NCBI GenBank assembly: GCA_023395555.1
Contig: JAEWYQ010000003.1
Coordinates: 1-64,000, forward strand
Length of the DNA stretch: 64,000 nt
From: Bacillota bacterium
GTDB taxonomy: Bacteria; Bacillota; Clostridia; Lachnospirales; Lachnospiraceae
Reading direction: 5' to 3'
A program made the position numbers and the translations under genes. Of this stretch, positions 1 to 8,865 are shown one piece after another (position 1 is the stretch's first letter; each line of letters opens with the position of its first letter). A model generated the notes under the pieces. That model did no database searches. It worked only from the letters and a program-made list of their open reading frames with translations, and was not told the DNA's origin.

Positions 1-170
1 GTTCTGGTTTCTTTGGCACTGGCATCAATGCGTTTGTCCATCTCGTTAATGAGAGTTGTCTCAGTTTTCTCCGCTCTGGCATCGATGCGTTTGTCCATCT
101 CGTTAATAAGCGTTGTTTCTGTTTTGACAAACATAACTTGTAATGCTTGTAAATCCTTCTCGTCTAACAC
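1..170 (-). CDS. Partial coiled-coil protein with 19-residue repeats
   Basis: This is the N-terminal part of a gene that runs off the left edge of the window. It probably starts at a GTG at 170, preceded by a very G-rich ribosome site. The visible 56 residues hold two copies of a 19-residue unit, each built around INEMDKRIDA, with heptad spacing typical of a coiled coil. The overlapping plus-strand open frame is the antisense shadow of this repeat. It lies downstream of, and in the same direction as, the XRE regulator at 283-720, so the two may be co-transcribed. Function is unknown. Similar short coiled-coil proteins occur near phage-like regulators, but nothing here proves a prophage. Confidence 0.6.
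   Translation of the reverse strand, partial: MLDEKDLQALQVMFVKTETTLINEMDKRIDARAEKTETTLINEMDKRIDASAKETR
19..132. repeat. Two 57-bp in-frame tandem repeats
   Basis: Copies start at 19 and 76. The first 35 bases of each differ at only a few positions, and the period of 57 keeps the reading frame (19 codons). They encode the coiled-coil repeat of the partial minus-strand gene. A third, more diverged unit may follow beyond the window edge. Confidence 0.75.
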
Positions 171-282
171 TTTAATCCCCCCCTTTGAATTTATGGATAG
201 AGCGCTAATACTCCGAAGCCTGGTTTGAAGTAAACGATGCGATTGTCTGCCGTGGTATCTGCCCGTATATTCAAACAATTTA

Positions 283-720
283 TCAATTCTCCCGGAAATT
301 ATCCGTGATATCTTTATCGTGCTGTAAAGCTTCTTCTGCCCCTTCCGTTGCATGGGCGGGGGAATAGCCGGAATATACCATCAAGTGAGGCTTATTGCAT
401 CTTATATATTCCATTTCAAGGACAGTGTCAACCGTATGCCTGCCTTTATCGTCAATGGAGCGATATTTATGCAGGTGGGATTGTTCCTGGCGCGTGATTG
501 AACCGGAGGGTTGAGGATTTTCATCCCACCCCATGAGGTAAGCAGGAGAGCATTGCAGCGCGTCTGCCAATAGCTTTATTTTATCATGCCTGACATTTTT
601 AATCTCTCCGCTTTCGTATCTTTGTACTGTAGGAGTACTTACGCCTATTAATTTTGCTAACTCGTCCATTGTCATATCTAATATGGTCCGTCTATGTTTA
701 ATCATATCCTTGAATTCCAA
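283..720 (-). CDS. XRE-family (Cro/CI-type) transcriptional regulator
   Basis: A 145-residue protein with an N-terminal helix-turn-helix at about residues 6-65, matching the XRE/lambda-repressor fold (DELAKLIGVSTPTVQRYESG is the HTH core, followed by the usual A-x-YLMGW end of the domain). The C-terminal 75 residues have no recognisable domain and no LexA-type protease signature, so it is not a self-cleaving CI repressor. The start follows a weak ribosome site. Upstream, reading the minus strand, a TTGCGA/TATTAT promoter with 17-bp spacing overlaps inverted repeats that could be its own operator. Role: probably autoregulation plus control of a neighbouring accessory gene. The family call is firm; the target is unknown. 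Confidence 0.85.
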   Translation of the reverse strand: MEFKDMIKHRRTILDMTMDELAKLIGVSTPTVQRYESGEIKNVRHDKIKLLADALQCSPAYLMGWDENPQPSGSITRQEQSHLHKYRSIDDKGRHTVDTVLEMEYIRCNKPHLMVYSGYSPAHATEGAEEALQHDKDITDNFREN

Positions 721-771
721 TTTTTCACGCTCTTCCCTATAGTGATTATTACCACCATAATATCATATAAG

Positions 772-828
772 TTACATATTCGCAATAGTGAAATACGAGT
801 ATGTAATGGTTATTTGCGTAAACGCAAA
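772..828. promoter_or_regulatory. Inverted repeats upstream of the XRE gene (candidate operators)
   Basis: Two dyads are visible: TTACATA (772-778) with TATGTAA (800-806), and the 16-bp palindrome TTTGCGTAAACGCAAA (813-828). The first sits on the probable minus-strand promoter of the XRE regulator. Binding of that regulator is inferred from position only. Confidence 0.45.
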
Positions 829-836
829 ATAAAAAC

Positions 837-1416
837 ATGAGATTTAGGAAGTGGAGGAAAGGTGGAAAAGCAGAAAGAAAAGCAGAAAGAAAAACCGAAG
901 GAAAGTACGATGCAAAACACATATTGCAGTACTGGTCTGCTAGATACAGCCGGGTTGGGACAGGTATATGTGGAATGATAAAACTGGGAATGACAGCGCA
1001 GCCAGGAAGCTCTGGCGGCTGGCCGGATGAAATAATAGAAAGGAAATCAGTTCGGTTATTGATACCAGATCATTAAGAAAACAAGACGGACAGACCCTTG
1101 CCTAACACGGCAGGGGCCTTTGGTACCGTCATGTTTTGGGTTTTGTTTTAAGGTAATGCAAGTATATCATGCATGGGCAGATCTGTAAATATGACAAAAT
1201 GTATAAATATACAACATGATTTTAGTGCATTATGCATATCCGTAGGGCGCCTATCGCCTTTTGTCCTCACATTTCAAGGTATTCAGACATGTAATAAATA
1301 TGTCCGGTATTATTTGATAAATGCTGGCTTTTTTTGATAGGTTGAATTATAATTATTGTAATATTATATCTTATTTTTAATAATCTGCAATAATGATATA
1401 AGGGGCGTGGAGTGAA
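837..1416. other. Gene-poor spacer
   Basis: About 580 bases separate the XRE region from the DUF5717 gene. A 79-codon open frame at 837-1076 has skewed Lys/Arg/Gly composition at its start and no recognisable domain, so it is not called as a gene. Around 1083-1137 an imperfect stem (AAGACGG pairing near CCGTC, enclosing CCTTGCC/GGCAGGGG) ends in a T-rich run and may be a terminator. The stretch 1140-1400 is AT-rich and probably holds the promoter of the downstream operon, but no clear -35/-10 pair stands out. Confidence 0.5.
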
Positions 1417-4400
1417 TTGAAGGATAAGATAGAGCGTTTTGCAAGAGGAGAATTGGAATATGAGCAGCCGGTGCTTTGTCTGTCAGAGGGGGAGATCATA
1501 GCAGACGGAGGGCAGTCCGTTCTGTCGTCCATCAGCATTACGGTGGAGGCAGGGAAGAGCTGTGAGGGCAGCTTTACTGTCAGCAACCACATGGGAAGCT
1601 GTGTGGAGGGACAGGTCTATTCCTCCAACCGCCTGCTGCAGATCAGGGAGCCTTCCTTCCGGGGAGAGTGCTGTGTTGTGAACTATTCTTTTCAGGCGGC
1701 ATATCGGAAGGCGGGTGAAACGCTGCAGGGAGAGATCGCAGTGGTAAGTGATTGCGGTGAGGCGGTCATTCCCTTTACCGTTCAGGTAGAGCAGGCTCAT
1801 GTGATGACCTCTCTGGGGAAGATCAAGGATTTATTTCTGTTTGCCAACCTGGCCCGGGCGGACTGGGCGGAGGCGAAGAAGGTGTTTCGCGGGGAGGAGT
1901 TTGAACGGGTTTTTCTAAGTAATGAGGAACGTTACCGTTATCTGTACCGCAATCTGATTAAAAGCAGTTCTGCCAGTCAGGCCTTAGAGGAATTTCTGAT
2001 CGCGATCCACAAAAAAAATGTGCTCCGGCTGGAAGTTGACCGCACCCGGCTAGAATATACGGTAACCGGGGAGGAAATCAGCGATAAGGTGGTTCTCACA
2101 AGGAACCATTGGGGATATGCCGAAATCAAGGTGAGCACTACCGCACCTTTTCTTAAATTGGAACAGAAACTATTATGGGCGGACCGCTTTACCGGCAGCA
2201 CCCATCCTATTTCCTTCACCATAGATCCGGGTAAGCTGCGCCCGGGGAAGCACTACGGACAGATCGTGATACGGTGTATATACCAGACCATCCTTGTGGA
2301 TGTAATATGCCGGTGTCCCGGTACCGGCCGGCAGGAGAGCGAATCCCGGCATGATGTGCCGCATACGATGGATATCGGCGGACATGGTACAGGTATATCA
2401 AAGAGCAGGAGGCTGGAAGCCGGGTTTATGGAGAGCTATCTGGACTTTCGCCTGAACCGGACCGGGGCGGAACGGTATGCAGAGAAGCTCCAGAGTATTC
2501 TTAGAGAGCTTCCGGACCGGCCGGACAGTCAGGTGAAGAATTTGATCAAGGTGCATCTGGCAATGGTATCAGGCAGAAGAAAGCTGGCAAAGGAACTGCT
2601 GGAGATCCTTTGGAGGGAAGAGAGCCAAGGGAAAAGCACCCTTGAGAAGGAACGTTTCGGGAGAAGTGTACCGGAAAAGAAGCATCCCGGAAGGAATATT
2701 CAGGTAAAGAACGGGCAAAAGGGAGATATTCCGGAACAGAGCAAAACGGAAAGGGAGAGCTTTTGGAAGGGAAGCCCGGCGCTGGAGGAATGTGCGCATT
2801 TATATTTGGAATGTCTGTATTCCAGGGATGAGGCTGCGATCAGTGAGGCAGTGGGACGGATACGGCGCTGCTATGAGAATGGGAACAGGGATTGGCGGAT
2901 ACTTTGGTTTCTTCTTAATCTTGACAGCAGCTATAATAAATTCCCGGGCAATAAGCTGGCGGATATCAGGGAGCAGTATGAGCTGGGCTGCCGCAGTCCT
3001 ATCTTGTATTATGAAGCGGTCTGTCTTTTGAATAAAGAGCCGGTGCTGCTCCGGGAGCTGGATGATTTTGAGATTCATATAGTAAATTACGGAATCCGGA
3101 ACCATATTCTTGCGAAGGAGCTGGCGCGCCAATTCATCTATCTGGCGGGCAGGAGAAAGACCTGGCACCCGGTGCTTTTTGGCTCGTTAACCAGACTATA
3201 TCGGGAATATGCGGATAACGACACCCTGTCCGCAATCTGCAGCCTTTTAATTAAAGGGATGAGGAGGGCGGAGAAATATTTTGAATGGTTTCGGCTGGGT
3301 GTGGAAGCACAGCTTCGAATCACGGAGCTGTATGAATATTATATGCACTGCGTCAGCTATGACCGTGAGGAAATGATCTCACAGCCGGTGCTGCTGTATT
3401 TTATCTATAACAGCAATCTGAATGACCGGAAGAAGGCATATCTGTATGCCAATATTATCCGATACAAGGACCGGAATGAGATGATTTACCGGAGCTATCA
3501 AAAACGGATGGAGATATTTGCAGCAGAGATGCTGAAGGCCCATCAGATCAACAAGGATCTGGCGGCGCTGTACCAGGAGTTTTATGCGGACCGCGAGCCC
3601 GGTGCCCAGCTCTGCGGGCATCTGCCCTATGTGATGTACCGGCAGGAGTTCTATTGTGATAATCCCAATATTGAAAGTGTCAAGGTGGTACATCGGGAGC
3701 TGGCTGCAGAGGAAACCTATCCCCTGGTAAAGGGCAGGGCCCAGATAGACATTTTCACAAAACAGGCACAGATTATGCTGGTGGACGGGGGAGGCAACCG
3801 TTATCTGGAATCGATCCCTTATAAGATCACGCCCTGCCTGAACCCGGAAGACTACGAGAGCCGCTGCCTGGAACACAGCGGGCATCCCATGCTTTTGCTC
3901 CATCTCTTTGACCGTTACCAGAGACATCGGATTATGAACCCGGCGGCGGCGGAGCTGCGCAAGCGGGTGCTGCTGGTGGAGGGACTGACCGATGAATACG
4001 CTGCGGAATGCCAGCAGGCATTGATCGAGTATTATTATGAAAATTACAACGATGAGCTTCTGGAACATTATCTGAAGCTGCTTGACTTACGTCGCCTTAA
4101 GCCTGCGGAGAGGCCAAAGTATCTGGAATTCATGGCGGTCAGAAGACTTTATGACCATGCCCTGGCTGCCCTGGAGACATTCGGATTTGACGAAATTGCG
4201 CTGAATCGCCTGGTGAAGCTGCTGTCCGGGTGGATGCTGACCCCGGAGGCAGACCATCACAATGAGTTGATGGTACAGCTTTGCCGCTATGTTTATATCC
4301 AGGAAAAATATGATGAGAAGATTCTGATGTATCTGCTTCGGTACTATGAGGGACCGGAAAGAGAGATGCTGAAGCTCTGGAGGACGGCGGGGAGCTTCGA

Positions 4401-5208
4401 GCTGGAGGCTCATTTGTTAGAGGAGCGCCTGCTGGCCAGGATGCTCTATACCCGGAGCGATGACCCGGACAGCTTCCCGGTCTTTACACAGTATTACAAG
4501 GAGGCCACAAATCGTACGCTGGTGCGGGCTTATCTTACTTATCATGCATACCGGTATTTGGTGCGGGAGCAGGAGCTTCCCGGGGAGCTGTTCCCGATTA
4601 TGAAACGGGAGCTGAATTACGAGGAGAATGAAATATGCCTTCTTGCCTGGCTGAAGCATAATGTATCCAACCGGGAGCTTACCGGGAGCGAACTGGCCTT
4701 TGCGGAATATCAGATTGACCGGCTGGGGAGGAAAGAACTTCTCCTGCCCTTCCTTGCAGGATACGGAGACCGGATGGCGCTGCCGGGCAAGCTTCGGGAT
4801 AAATGCTGTATTACCCATATTGCGGATCCGGGAAGCCGGGTATACATTCACTACCGCCTGATAAAGCAGGAGGAACATACGTTGGCGGCGAATGAGTTTA
4901 TAACACAGCGTATGACCAATGTACTCCTGGGCATCCATGTAAAGGAGCTGGTTCTCTTTCATCACGAAACCATAGAGTATTACATAACAGAAGAATATGA
5001 GGGGAAGGAAACGTCCACGGAAATGATATATGCCCGGTACGAATGTGCCATGCCCATGGCCGGAGATACAAAATATAATCAAATCAACCGGATGCGGACG
5101 GCAATAGAGCAGGGAGACGGCAATGCCCTGCTGGAGGAAATGGAGTCTTATATACGCAAGGAATATCTGGCCTCCGCCTGTTTTGAATGTATTGGAGCAA
5201 AGAGCTGA
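1417..5208 (+). CDS. DUF5717-family giant helical-repeat protein
   Basis: A 1,263-residue cytoplasmic protein with no signal peptide. It begins at TTG 1417; an upstream GTG in another frame meets a stop at once, and a GGGG/GGAG site precedes the TTG. Residues about 25-130 look like beta-sandwich modules (alternating strands around a GSFTVSNHMGS segment); a second such module follows near 230-300. The rest is mostly alpha-helical with many Leu/Tyr/Arg-rich repeats resembling TPR-like solenoids. A charged low-complexity insert lies near residues 405-455. I recognise it as the DUF5717 family of Lachnospiraceae, which has no assigned function. It is the first gene of a four-gene set with the Hsp70-like protein at 5283, suggesting that they act together. 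The size and solenoid suggest a scaffold; this is inference. Confidence 0.8.
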   Translation: MKDKIERFARGELEYEQPVLCLSEGEIIADGGQSVLSSISITVEAGKSCEGSFTVSNHMGSCVEGQVYSSNRLLQIREPSFRGECCVVNYSFQAAYRKAGETLQGEIAVVSDCGEAVIPFTVQVEQAHVMTSLGKIKDLFLFANLARADWAEAKKVFRGEEFERVFLSNEERYRYLYRNLIKSSSASQALEEFLIAIHKKNVLRLEVDRTRLEYTVTGEEISDKVVLTRNHWGYAEIKVSTTAPFLKLEQKLLWADRFTGSTHPISFTIDPGKLRPGKHYGQIVIRCIYQTILVDVICRCPGTGRQESESRHDVPHTMDIGGHGTGISKSRRLEAGFMESYLDFRLNRTGAERYAEKLQSILRELPDRPDSQVKNLIKVHLAMVSGRRKLAKELLEILWREESQGKSTLEKERFGRSVPEKKHPGRNIQVKNGQKGDIPEQSKTERESFWKGSPALEECAHLYLECLYSRDEAAISEAVGRIRRCYENGNRDWRILWFLLNLDSSYNKFPGNKLADIREQYELGCRSPILYYEAVCLLNKEPVLLRELDDFEIHIVNYGIRNHILAKELARQFIYLAGRRKTWHPVLFGSLTRLYREYADNDTLSAICSLLIKGMRRAEKYFEWFRLGVEAQLRITELYEYYMHCVSYDREEMISQPVLLYFIYNSNLNDRKKAYLYANIIRYKDRNEMIYRSYQKRMEIFAAEMLKAHQINKDLAALYQEFYADREPGAQLCGHLPYVMYRQEFYCDNPNIESVKVVHRELAAEETYPLVKGRAQIDIFTKQAQIMLVDGGGNRYLESIPYKITPCLNPEDYESRCLEHSGHPMLLLHLFDRYQRHRIMNPAAAELRKRVLLVEGLTDEYAAECQQALIEYYYENYNDELLEHYLKLLDLRRLKPAERPKYLEFMAVRRLYDHALAALETFGFDEIALNRLVKLLSGWMLTPEADHHNELMVQLCRYVYIQEKYDEKILMYLLRYYEGPEREMLKLWRTAGSFELEAHLLEERLLARMLYTRSDDPDSFPVFTQYYKEATNRTLVRAYLTYHAYRYLVREQELPGELFPIMKRELNYEENEICLLAWLKHNVSNRELTGSELAFAEYQIDRLGRKELLLPFLAGYGDRMALPGKLRDKCCITHIADPGSRVYIHYRLIKQEEHTLAANEFITQRMTNVLLGIHVKELVLFHHETIEYYITEEYEGKETSTEMIYARYECAMPMAGDTKYNQINRMRTAIEQGDGNALLEEMESYIRKEYLASACFECIGAKS

Positions 5209-5282
5209 GATTTTACAGGCACGGACTGTCCGGCTATTGTGCATGTGCCTGCAATAAGAGCGGTTGAAGGGGGTAGATCGGT

Positions 5283-6557
5283 ATGGAAACCGCCAGAAAA
5301 TTGTTTGTGGGTTATGATTTGTGTGATGATTTTTCACAGGTTAGCTGCTATAGTTACAAATCCCTTGAACCGGTTCCGATTAGCATCAGGAACGGGCAGG
5401 AGCTGATTCCCACCCTGTTATGCGCTCAGGCGGAGACAGGACAGTGGCTGTTTGGTGAGGAAGCCCTTGCCTGCGGTACGAAGGACGGGAGTGTGCTGAT
5501 TGATCATCTTCTGGAGAAGCTGGCAGGGGGAACACAGGTGGAGGTGTTCGGTCACAGCTATTCTCCTGTGGAGCTGATGGGAAAGTATTTCCGAAGGACG
5601 CTGAAGCTGATCAAGGAGCATTTTCCGGTGGAGCCGATTGTACAGATGGTGGTTACCGTCCGTAACACACAGCCGGCGCTGACGGAAGGCATATATGCCG
5701 CCCTGGAACTGCTGGGGCTGGGGAAGGACCGTGTTACGGTAATGAACCATGCGGGTGCATATTTATATTATGTATTAAGCCAGGACAGAAGCCTCTGGGT
5801 GAATGATGTGGGCCTGTTTGACTTCAGCGAGGAAGGGATGCTCTATTACCAGATCCGGCTGAATCGCAGGAACAGGCCGATGATCGCGAGGATTGAAAAG
5901 ACGGACTGCAGTGACACTTTGAAGGATATGATGCCGGAGAAGCAGGACGGGACAGGGAAGCAGCAGGCTTATGTATTCGAGACATTGGCCAGTTCCCTGC
6001 TGTATAAGCAGCTGGTAACCACCCTGTATTTTACCGGAACGGGCTTTCAGGGGAGCTGGGCGATGGGGGCAATAGAACGGCTCTGTGCAGGGAGACGGGC
6101 GTTTCTGGGGCAGAATCTATTTACCAAAGGGGCCTGTTACGCTGCCAAAGAGTTGGCCGAGCATACGCTGGAAGAATTCATCCTGCTGCACGATGATATG
6201 GTGGTAAGCGATATCGGAGTGCGGGTTTACAAAGACACCAGATTTCAGGAGCTTGTGCTGGCGGAGGCAGGGACAATCTGGTATGAAATAGATAGCGGCA
6301 TCGAAGTCATTGTTGAGGGCAGCCCGGAGGGGGAGGCAGAGCTGGAGATAATCCGAAGAAATATCATAACCAGGGATGTGCTGCGGGAGAAGCTGCACCT
6401 GACCGGACTTCCCAGAAGGCCGGACCGGATGACCCGGCTGGAGATCAGGCTGAGCTGTAAGGACAGATCCACCGGAACAATTGCAGTGAAGGATCTGGGA
6501 TTTGGCGAGTTCTATCCGGAGACCGGACAGGTTACGGAATTTACAATAGAGTTGTGA
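5283..6557 (+). CDS. DUF5716-family protein, degenerate Hsp70/actin-like ATPase fold
   Basis: A 424-residue protein with a GAAGGGGG ribosome site before ATG 5283. The layout follows the Hsp70 nucleotide-binding domain. GYDLCDDFSQVS near residue 10 sits where phosphate-1 (DLGTTNS) would be; LIPTLL and FGEEA follow as in DnaK; an AALELLGL/NHAGAYLYYV segment matches the connector; DFSEEG stands in for the phosphate-2 DLGGGT; and a final FTKGACYAA helix matches the adenosine side. A beta-rich C-terminus (about 300-424) could be a substrate-binding-like domain. The glycine-rich phosphate loops are not canonical, so ATP hydrolysis is doubtful. It probably belongs to DUF5716, which I recall occurring beside DUF5717. 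Its role as a pseudo-chaperone or scaffold is inference. Confidence 0.75.
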   Translation: METARKLFVGYDLCDDFSQVSCYSYKSLEPVPISIRNGQELIPTLLCAQAETGQWLFGEEALACGTKDGSVLIDHLLEKLAGGTQVEVFGHSYSPVELMGKYFRRTLKLIKEHFPVEPIVQMVVTVRNTQPALTEGIYAALELLGLGKDRVTVMNHAGAYLYYVLSQDRSLWVNDVGLFDFSEEGMLYYQIRLNRRNRPMIARIEKTDCSDTLKDMMPEKQDGTGKQQAYVFETLASSLLYKQLVTTLYFTGTGFQGSWAMGAIERLCAGRRAFLGQNLFTKGACYAAKELAEHTLEEFILLHDDMVVSDIGVRVYKDTRFQELVLAEAGTIWYEIDSGIEVIVEGSPEGEAELEIIRRNIITRDVLREKLHLTGLPRRPDRMTRLEIRLSCKDRSTGTIAVKDLGFGEFYPETGQVTEFTIEL

Positions 6558-6575
6558 CAAAAGGGGTGAGAATGC

Positions 6576-7427
6576 GTGGGCAAGCTGATATTATGCAGCG
6601 GAGCAAGAACGGCGCGGCCGTATACTTTTCCGGTAAGCGGAATCCGGGTATATTCCATGGAAGAACTCTGCTATTACCTGTTTCACCATGTCCATCTGAT
6701 GGAAGAGGACGTGATCCGGGAGGAGCTGATCGATTGGATCCAAACGGAGTTAAAGCTCCCGGAACGGGCGGAAAAGCTGAGAAAATTAAAGGAGAAGAAA
6801 GCGGATATCAAGACCCTGGTCACAGTGGTTCTCTGCAGCGCCGATTATTATACAGAAAATGAGATTAAGAGCTTATTGAAGCTTTTGGACGAGACAGCCT
6901 CCCTGTCCAGAATTAAGAAAAGCAGCCTGAAGGCAAAGCATTACCTGGATAAACAGCAGTACCGGGAAGCGGCACAAGAGTATGAAGAACTGCTGGCAGA
7001 TGAGGAGGCGAAAGAATTCACGCCGGAGGAATATGGGGATCTTCTGCACAATCTGGCCGTAGCCAGACTCCATACCATCGGCTTTGAGGCAGCAGCCGGA
7101 CTCTTCGAACAGGCCTATGTGCGTAACCGGAGGGAAGAGACGCTGCGCCAGTATCTGACCGTACTTAGAATCCTGGGTTGGGAAGGGCAATGCGGGAATA
7201 TGCAGGAGGAATACCGGGATAAACTGGAGGAATACCAGGTGGAAGAAGAACTGCGCGGAAAAGTAGAGGCTGAGCTGGTCGGCTGGCAGGAGGAGGCGGA
7301 GGCCTGCTCTGCCATGGAAGAGCTCCGAAAGCTGGAGAGACTGATGCGGCAGGGCCGGATGGAGGAATATTACCGCCGTGCGGAGGAAATGCTGGAGGAC
7401 TGGATGGGAAGTTTGCGCCAGATATGA
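6576..7427 (+). CDS. TPR-like helical protein of the DUF5716/5717 operon
   Basis: A 283-residue soluble protein starting at GTG 6576, eight bases after an AAGGGGTGAG ribosome site and 18 bases past the upstream stop. An alternative ATG at 6572 is in another frame. Residues 1-100 are a compact helical domain beginning with a short Cys-Ser-Gly-Ala segment. Residues about 110-200 hold tetratricopeptide-like helices (YLDKQQYREAAQEYEELL, then LLHNLAVARLH and a GLFEQAY helix). The last 80 residues are highly charged and coiled-coil-like. No catalytic motif is seen. The tight spacing places it firmly in the operon. The TPR part suggests an adaptor for the other three products; exact function is unknown. 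Confidence 0.75.
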   Translation: MGKLILCSGARTARPYTFPVSGIRVYSMEELCYYLFHHVHLMEEDVIREELIDWIQTELKLPERAEKLRKLKEKKADIKTLVTVVLCSADYYTENEIKSLLKLLDETASLSRIKKSSLKAKHYLDKQQYREAAQEYEELLADEEAKEFTPEEYGDLLHNLAVARLHTIGFEAAAGLFEQAYVRNRREETLRQYLTVLRILGWEGQCGNMQEEYRDKLEEYQVEEELRGKVEAELVGWQEEAEACSAMEELRKLERLMRQGRMEEYYRRAEEMLEDWMGSLRQI

Positions 7428-7544
7428 CTGCCGGCCCTATGCGGCCCTATGGCGGCAGGCAGGAACCTGCAAAAGATCCTACTTATTAAGGCCTATTTAC
7501 TGTTTGAATAGGTCATCAAAAAGTGAAAGGGCACGTATATAAGA

Positions 7545-8753
7545 ATGAAATTATTTCGCATATTTTCAAAAAAGAAAAAGCAGACGGCAGAGATACTGCC
7601 GCAGGAAGTCCATGAGGAAGCAGTGCCTCACTCCCCGGAGAAGAAAAACAGGGAGGTCAGAAAGCCGGCCAAGCTGGGATCCCTTGCGGAGCAGATAGGA
7701 TACATAAAGGAGAACTGCGATCTGATTCAGGAAAGTGACCGGCGGGTAGCAGAGGCTAAGGTGGAATATCAGGCGGTAACCTCCTATTTGACGGACATAC
7801 AGAAGATTGACCAGATTCCCATGGAGCAGAGGGAAGAACTGGAGAATGCCGCCCGCAATATTATTAATCTCAGCAGGGAGCGCAGCAAGCTCCAGCACAA
7901 GAGCCCTCTCCTTTCCGAGCGTCAGTATCGGCTGTATGAGGGTTATGAGATGCAGATTCCAAAGGATTTGAAGGAGTTAAGGGAAAGCGAGGAATACCAG
8001 CAGGTAATCCAGCAGGATATCGCTCATCTGGAGGAGGAGAGAAGGACGCTGAACCGGGAGGAGAAGGACATTATCAGCAGACAGTCCTTTCTCAAGGGGA
8101 TTGCTGTTACCACCAGTATCATTGTTATTCTGCTTTTCCTGGTATTCGCCCTCCTGTCGAATTACTCCAAGGGCGACTTCACAATTCCGTTTCTGATGAC
8201 CGTGCTCATGGGAATGGTCTCGGCTCTTTACATCTTTATGGAAGCCAGAAAGAATTCGGGGAACGTCCAACTGGTGCAGATGAAGCAGAACCGCCAGATC
8301 ATGCTGATGAACAAGGTGAAGATCAAATCCGTCAATAACCGGAGCTATCTGGATTATACCTATGAGAAATACATGGTAGAAAGCTATTCCCAGTTGAAAA
8401 CTGCCTGGGAGGAATACGTGCGGATGAAGGATGAAGAGAGAAGGTATCAGAGCAACACGGAGCTGCTGGAGTTCTCCCATAATGAATTAATCGATGCCTT
8501 GAAGGAATTCGGTGTGGTGGACTGTGAAGTCTGGATCTATCAGCCCTCCGCTATTCTTGATCCCAAGGAGATGGTGGAGGTGCGCCATCGTCTCAATGTC
8601 CGCAGGCAGAAGCTGCGCGAGGGAATGGAGACCAATATCCGACTGCGGGAGGAAGCGCTGGCCGCAATCCAGCAGACGATGAAGAGCTATCCCGATTGCG
8701 GCGAGGAGGCCCGAAAGCTGCTGCAGCGCTGCGGAATCAATCAGACTGAATAA
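7545..8753 (+). CDS. Coiled-coil membrane protein with two transmembrane helices
   Basis: A 402-residue protein. A basic start (FSKKKKQ) leads into a long charged coiled coil at about 45-180. Two hydrophobic helices follow at about 186-206 and 213-232, joined by a short NYSKGDF loop, and a second coiled coil runs to the end. Both long arms should therefore be cytoplasmic, with a tiny external hairpin. No enzyme motif is visible. The 117-base gap from the previous gene contains two small hairpins but no convincing promoter, so it may still be read with the operon. It would be the natural membrane anchor for the DUF5717/DUF5716/TPR set; this is inference from context. Confidence 0.7.
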   Translation: MKLFRIFSKKKKQTAEILPQEVHEEAVPHSPEKKNREVRKPAKLGSLAEQIGYIKENCDLIQESDRRVAEAKVEYQAVTSYLTDIQKIDQIPMEQREELENAARNIINLSRERSKLQHKSPLLSERQYRLYEGYEMQIPKDLKELRESEEYQQVIQQDIAHLEEERRTLNREEKDIISRQSFLKGIAVTTSIIVILLFLVFALLSNYSKGDFTIPFLMTVLMGMVSALYIFMEARKNSGNVQLVQMKQNRQIMLMNKVKIKSVNNRSYLDYTYEKYMVESYSQLKTAWEEYVRMKDEERRYQSNTELLEFSHNELIDALKEFGVVDCEVWIYQPSAILDPKEMVEVRHRLNVRRQKLREGMETNIRLREEALAAIQQTMKSYPDCGEEARKLLQRCGINQTE

Positions 8754-8780
8754 AATTTTAACAAAGAACAAAAAAACTTA

Positions 8781-8825
8781 TTGACAAAGTGCTATAAGTT
8801 TGTTAAGGTGGAACTAGAAACTAGT
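8781..8825 (+). promoter_or_regulatory. Promoter and palindromic operator of the BlaI/M56 operon
   Basis: TTGACA at 8781-8786 and TAAGGT at 8804-8809 are 17 bp apart. Just downstream lies the perfect palindrome ACTAG-AAA-CTAGT at 8813-8825, over the expected start of transcription. A BlaI-type repressor is encoded 41 bp further on, so autoregulation is likely. The palindrome does not carry the classic TACA/TGTA core of BlaI operators. Confidence 0.6.
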
Positions 8826-8865
8826 GTCATAATGTGAAAGTAGAAAATCGGAAAAGTGAGTTGAT

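Noticed and set aside
13..228. 71-codon plus-strand frame with Ser/Leu repeats
   Set aside because: It is the antisense of the minus-strand coiled-coil repeats, which have a proper ribosome site and start.
1..720. Prophage
   Set aside because: Only a CI/Cro-like regulator and a coiled-coil fragment are seen; no integrase, attachment site or structural genes are in the window.
837..1076. 79-codon plus-strand frame near the XRE regulator
   Set aside because: No ribosome site of note, biased Lys/Arg/Gly start, no recognisable domain; a competing frame in the same stretch is equally open.
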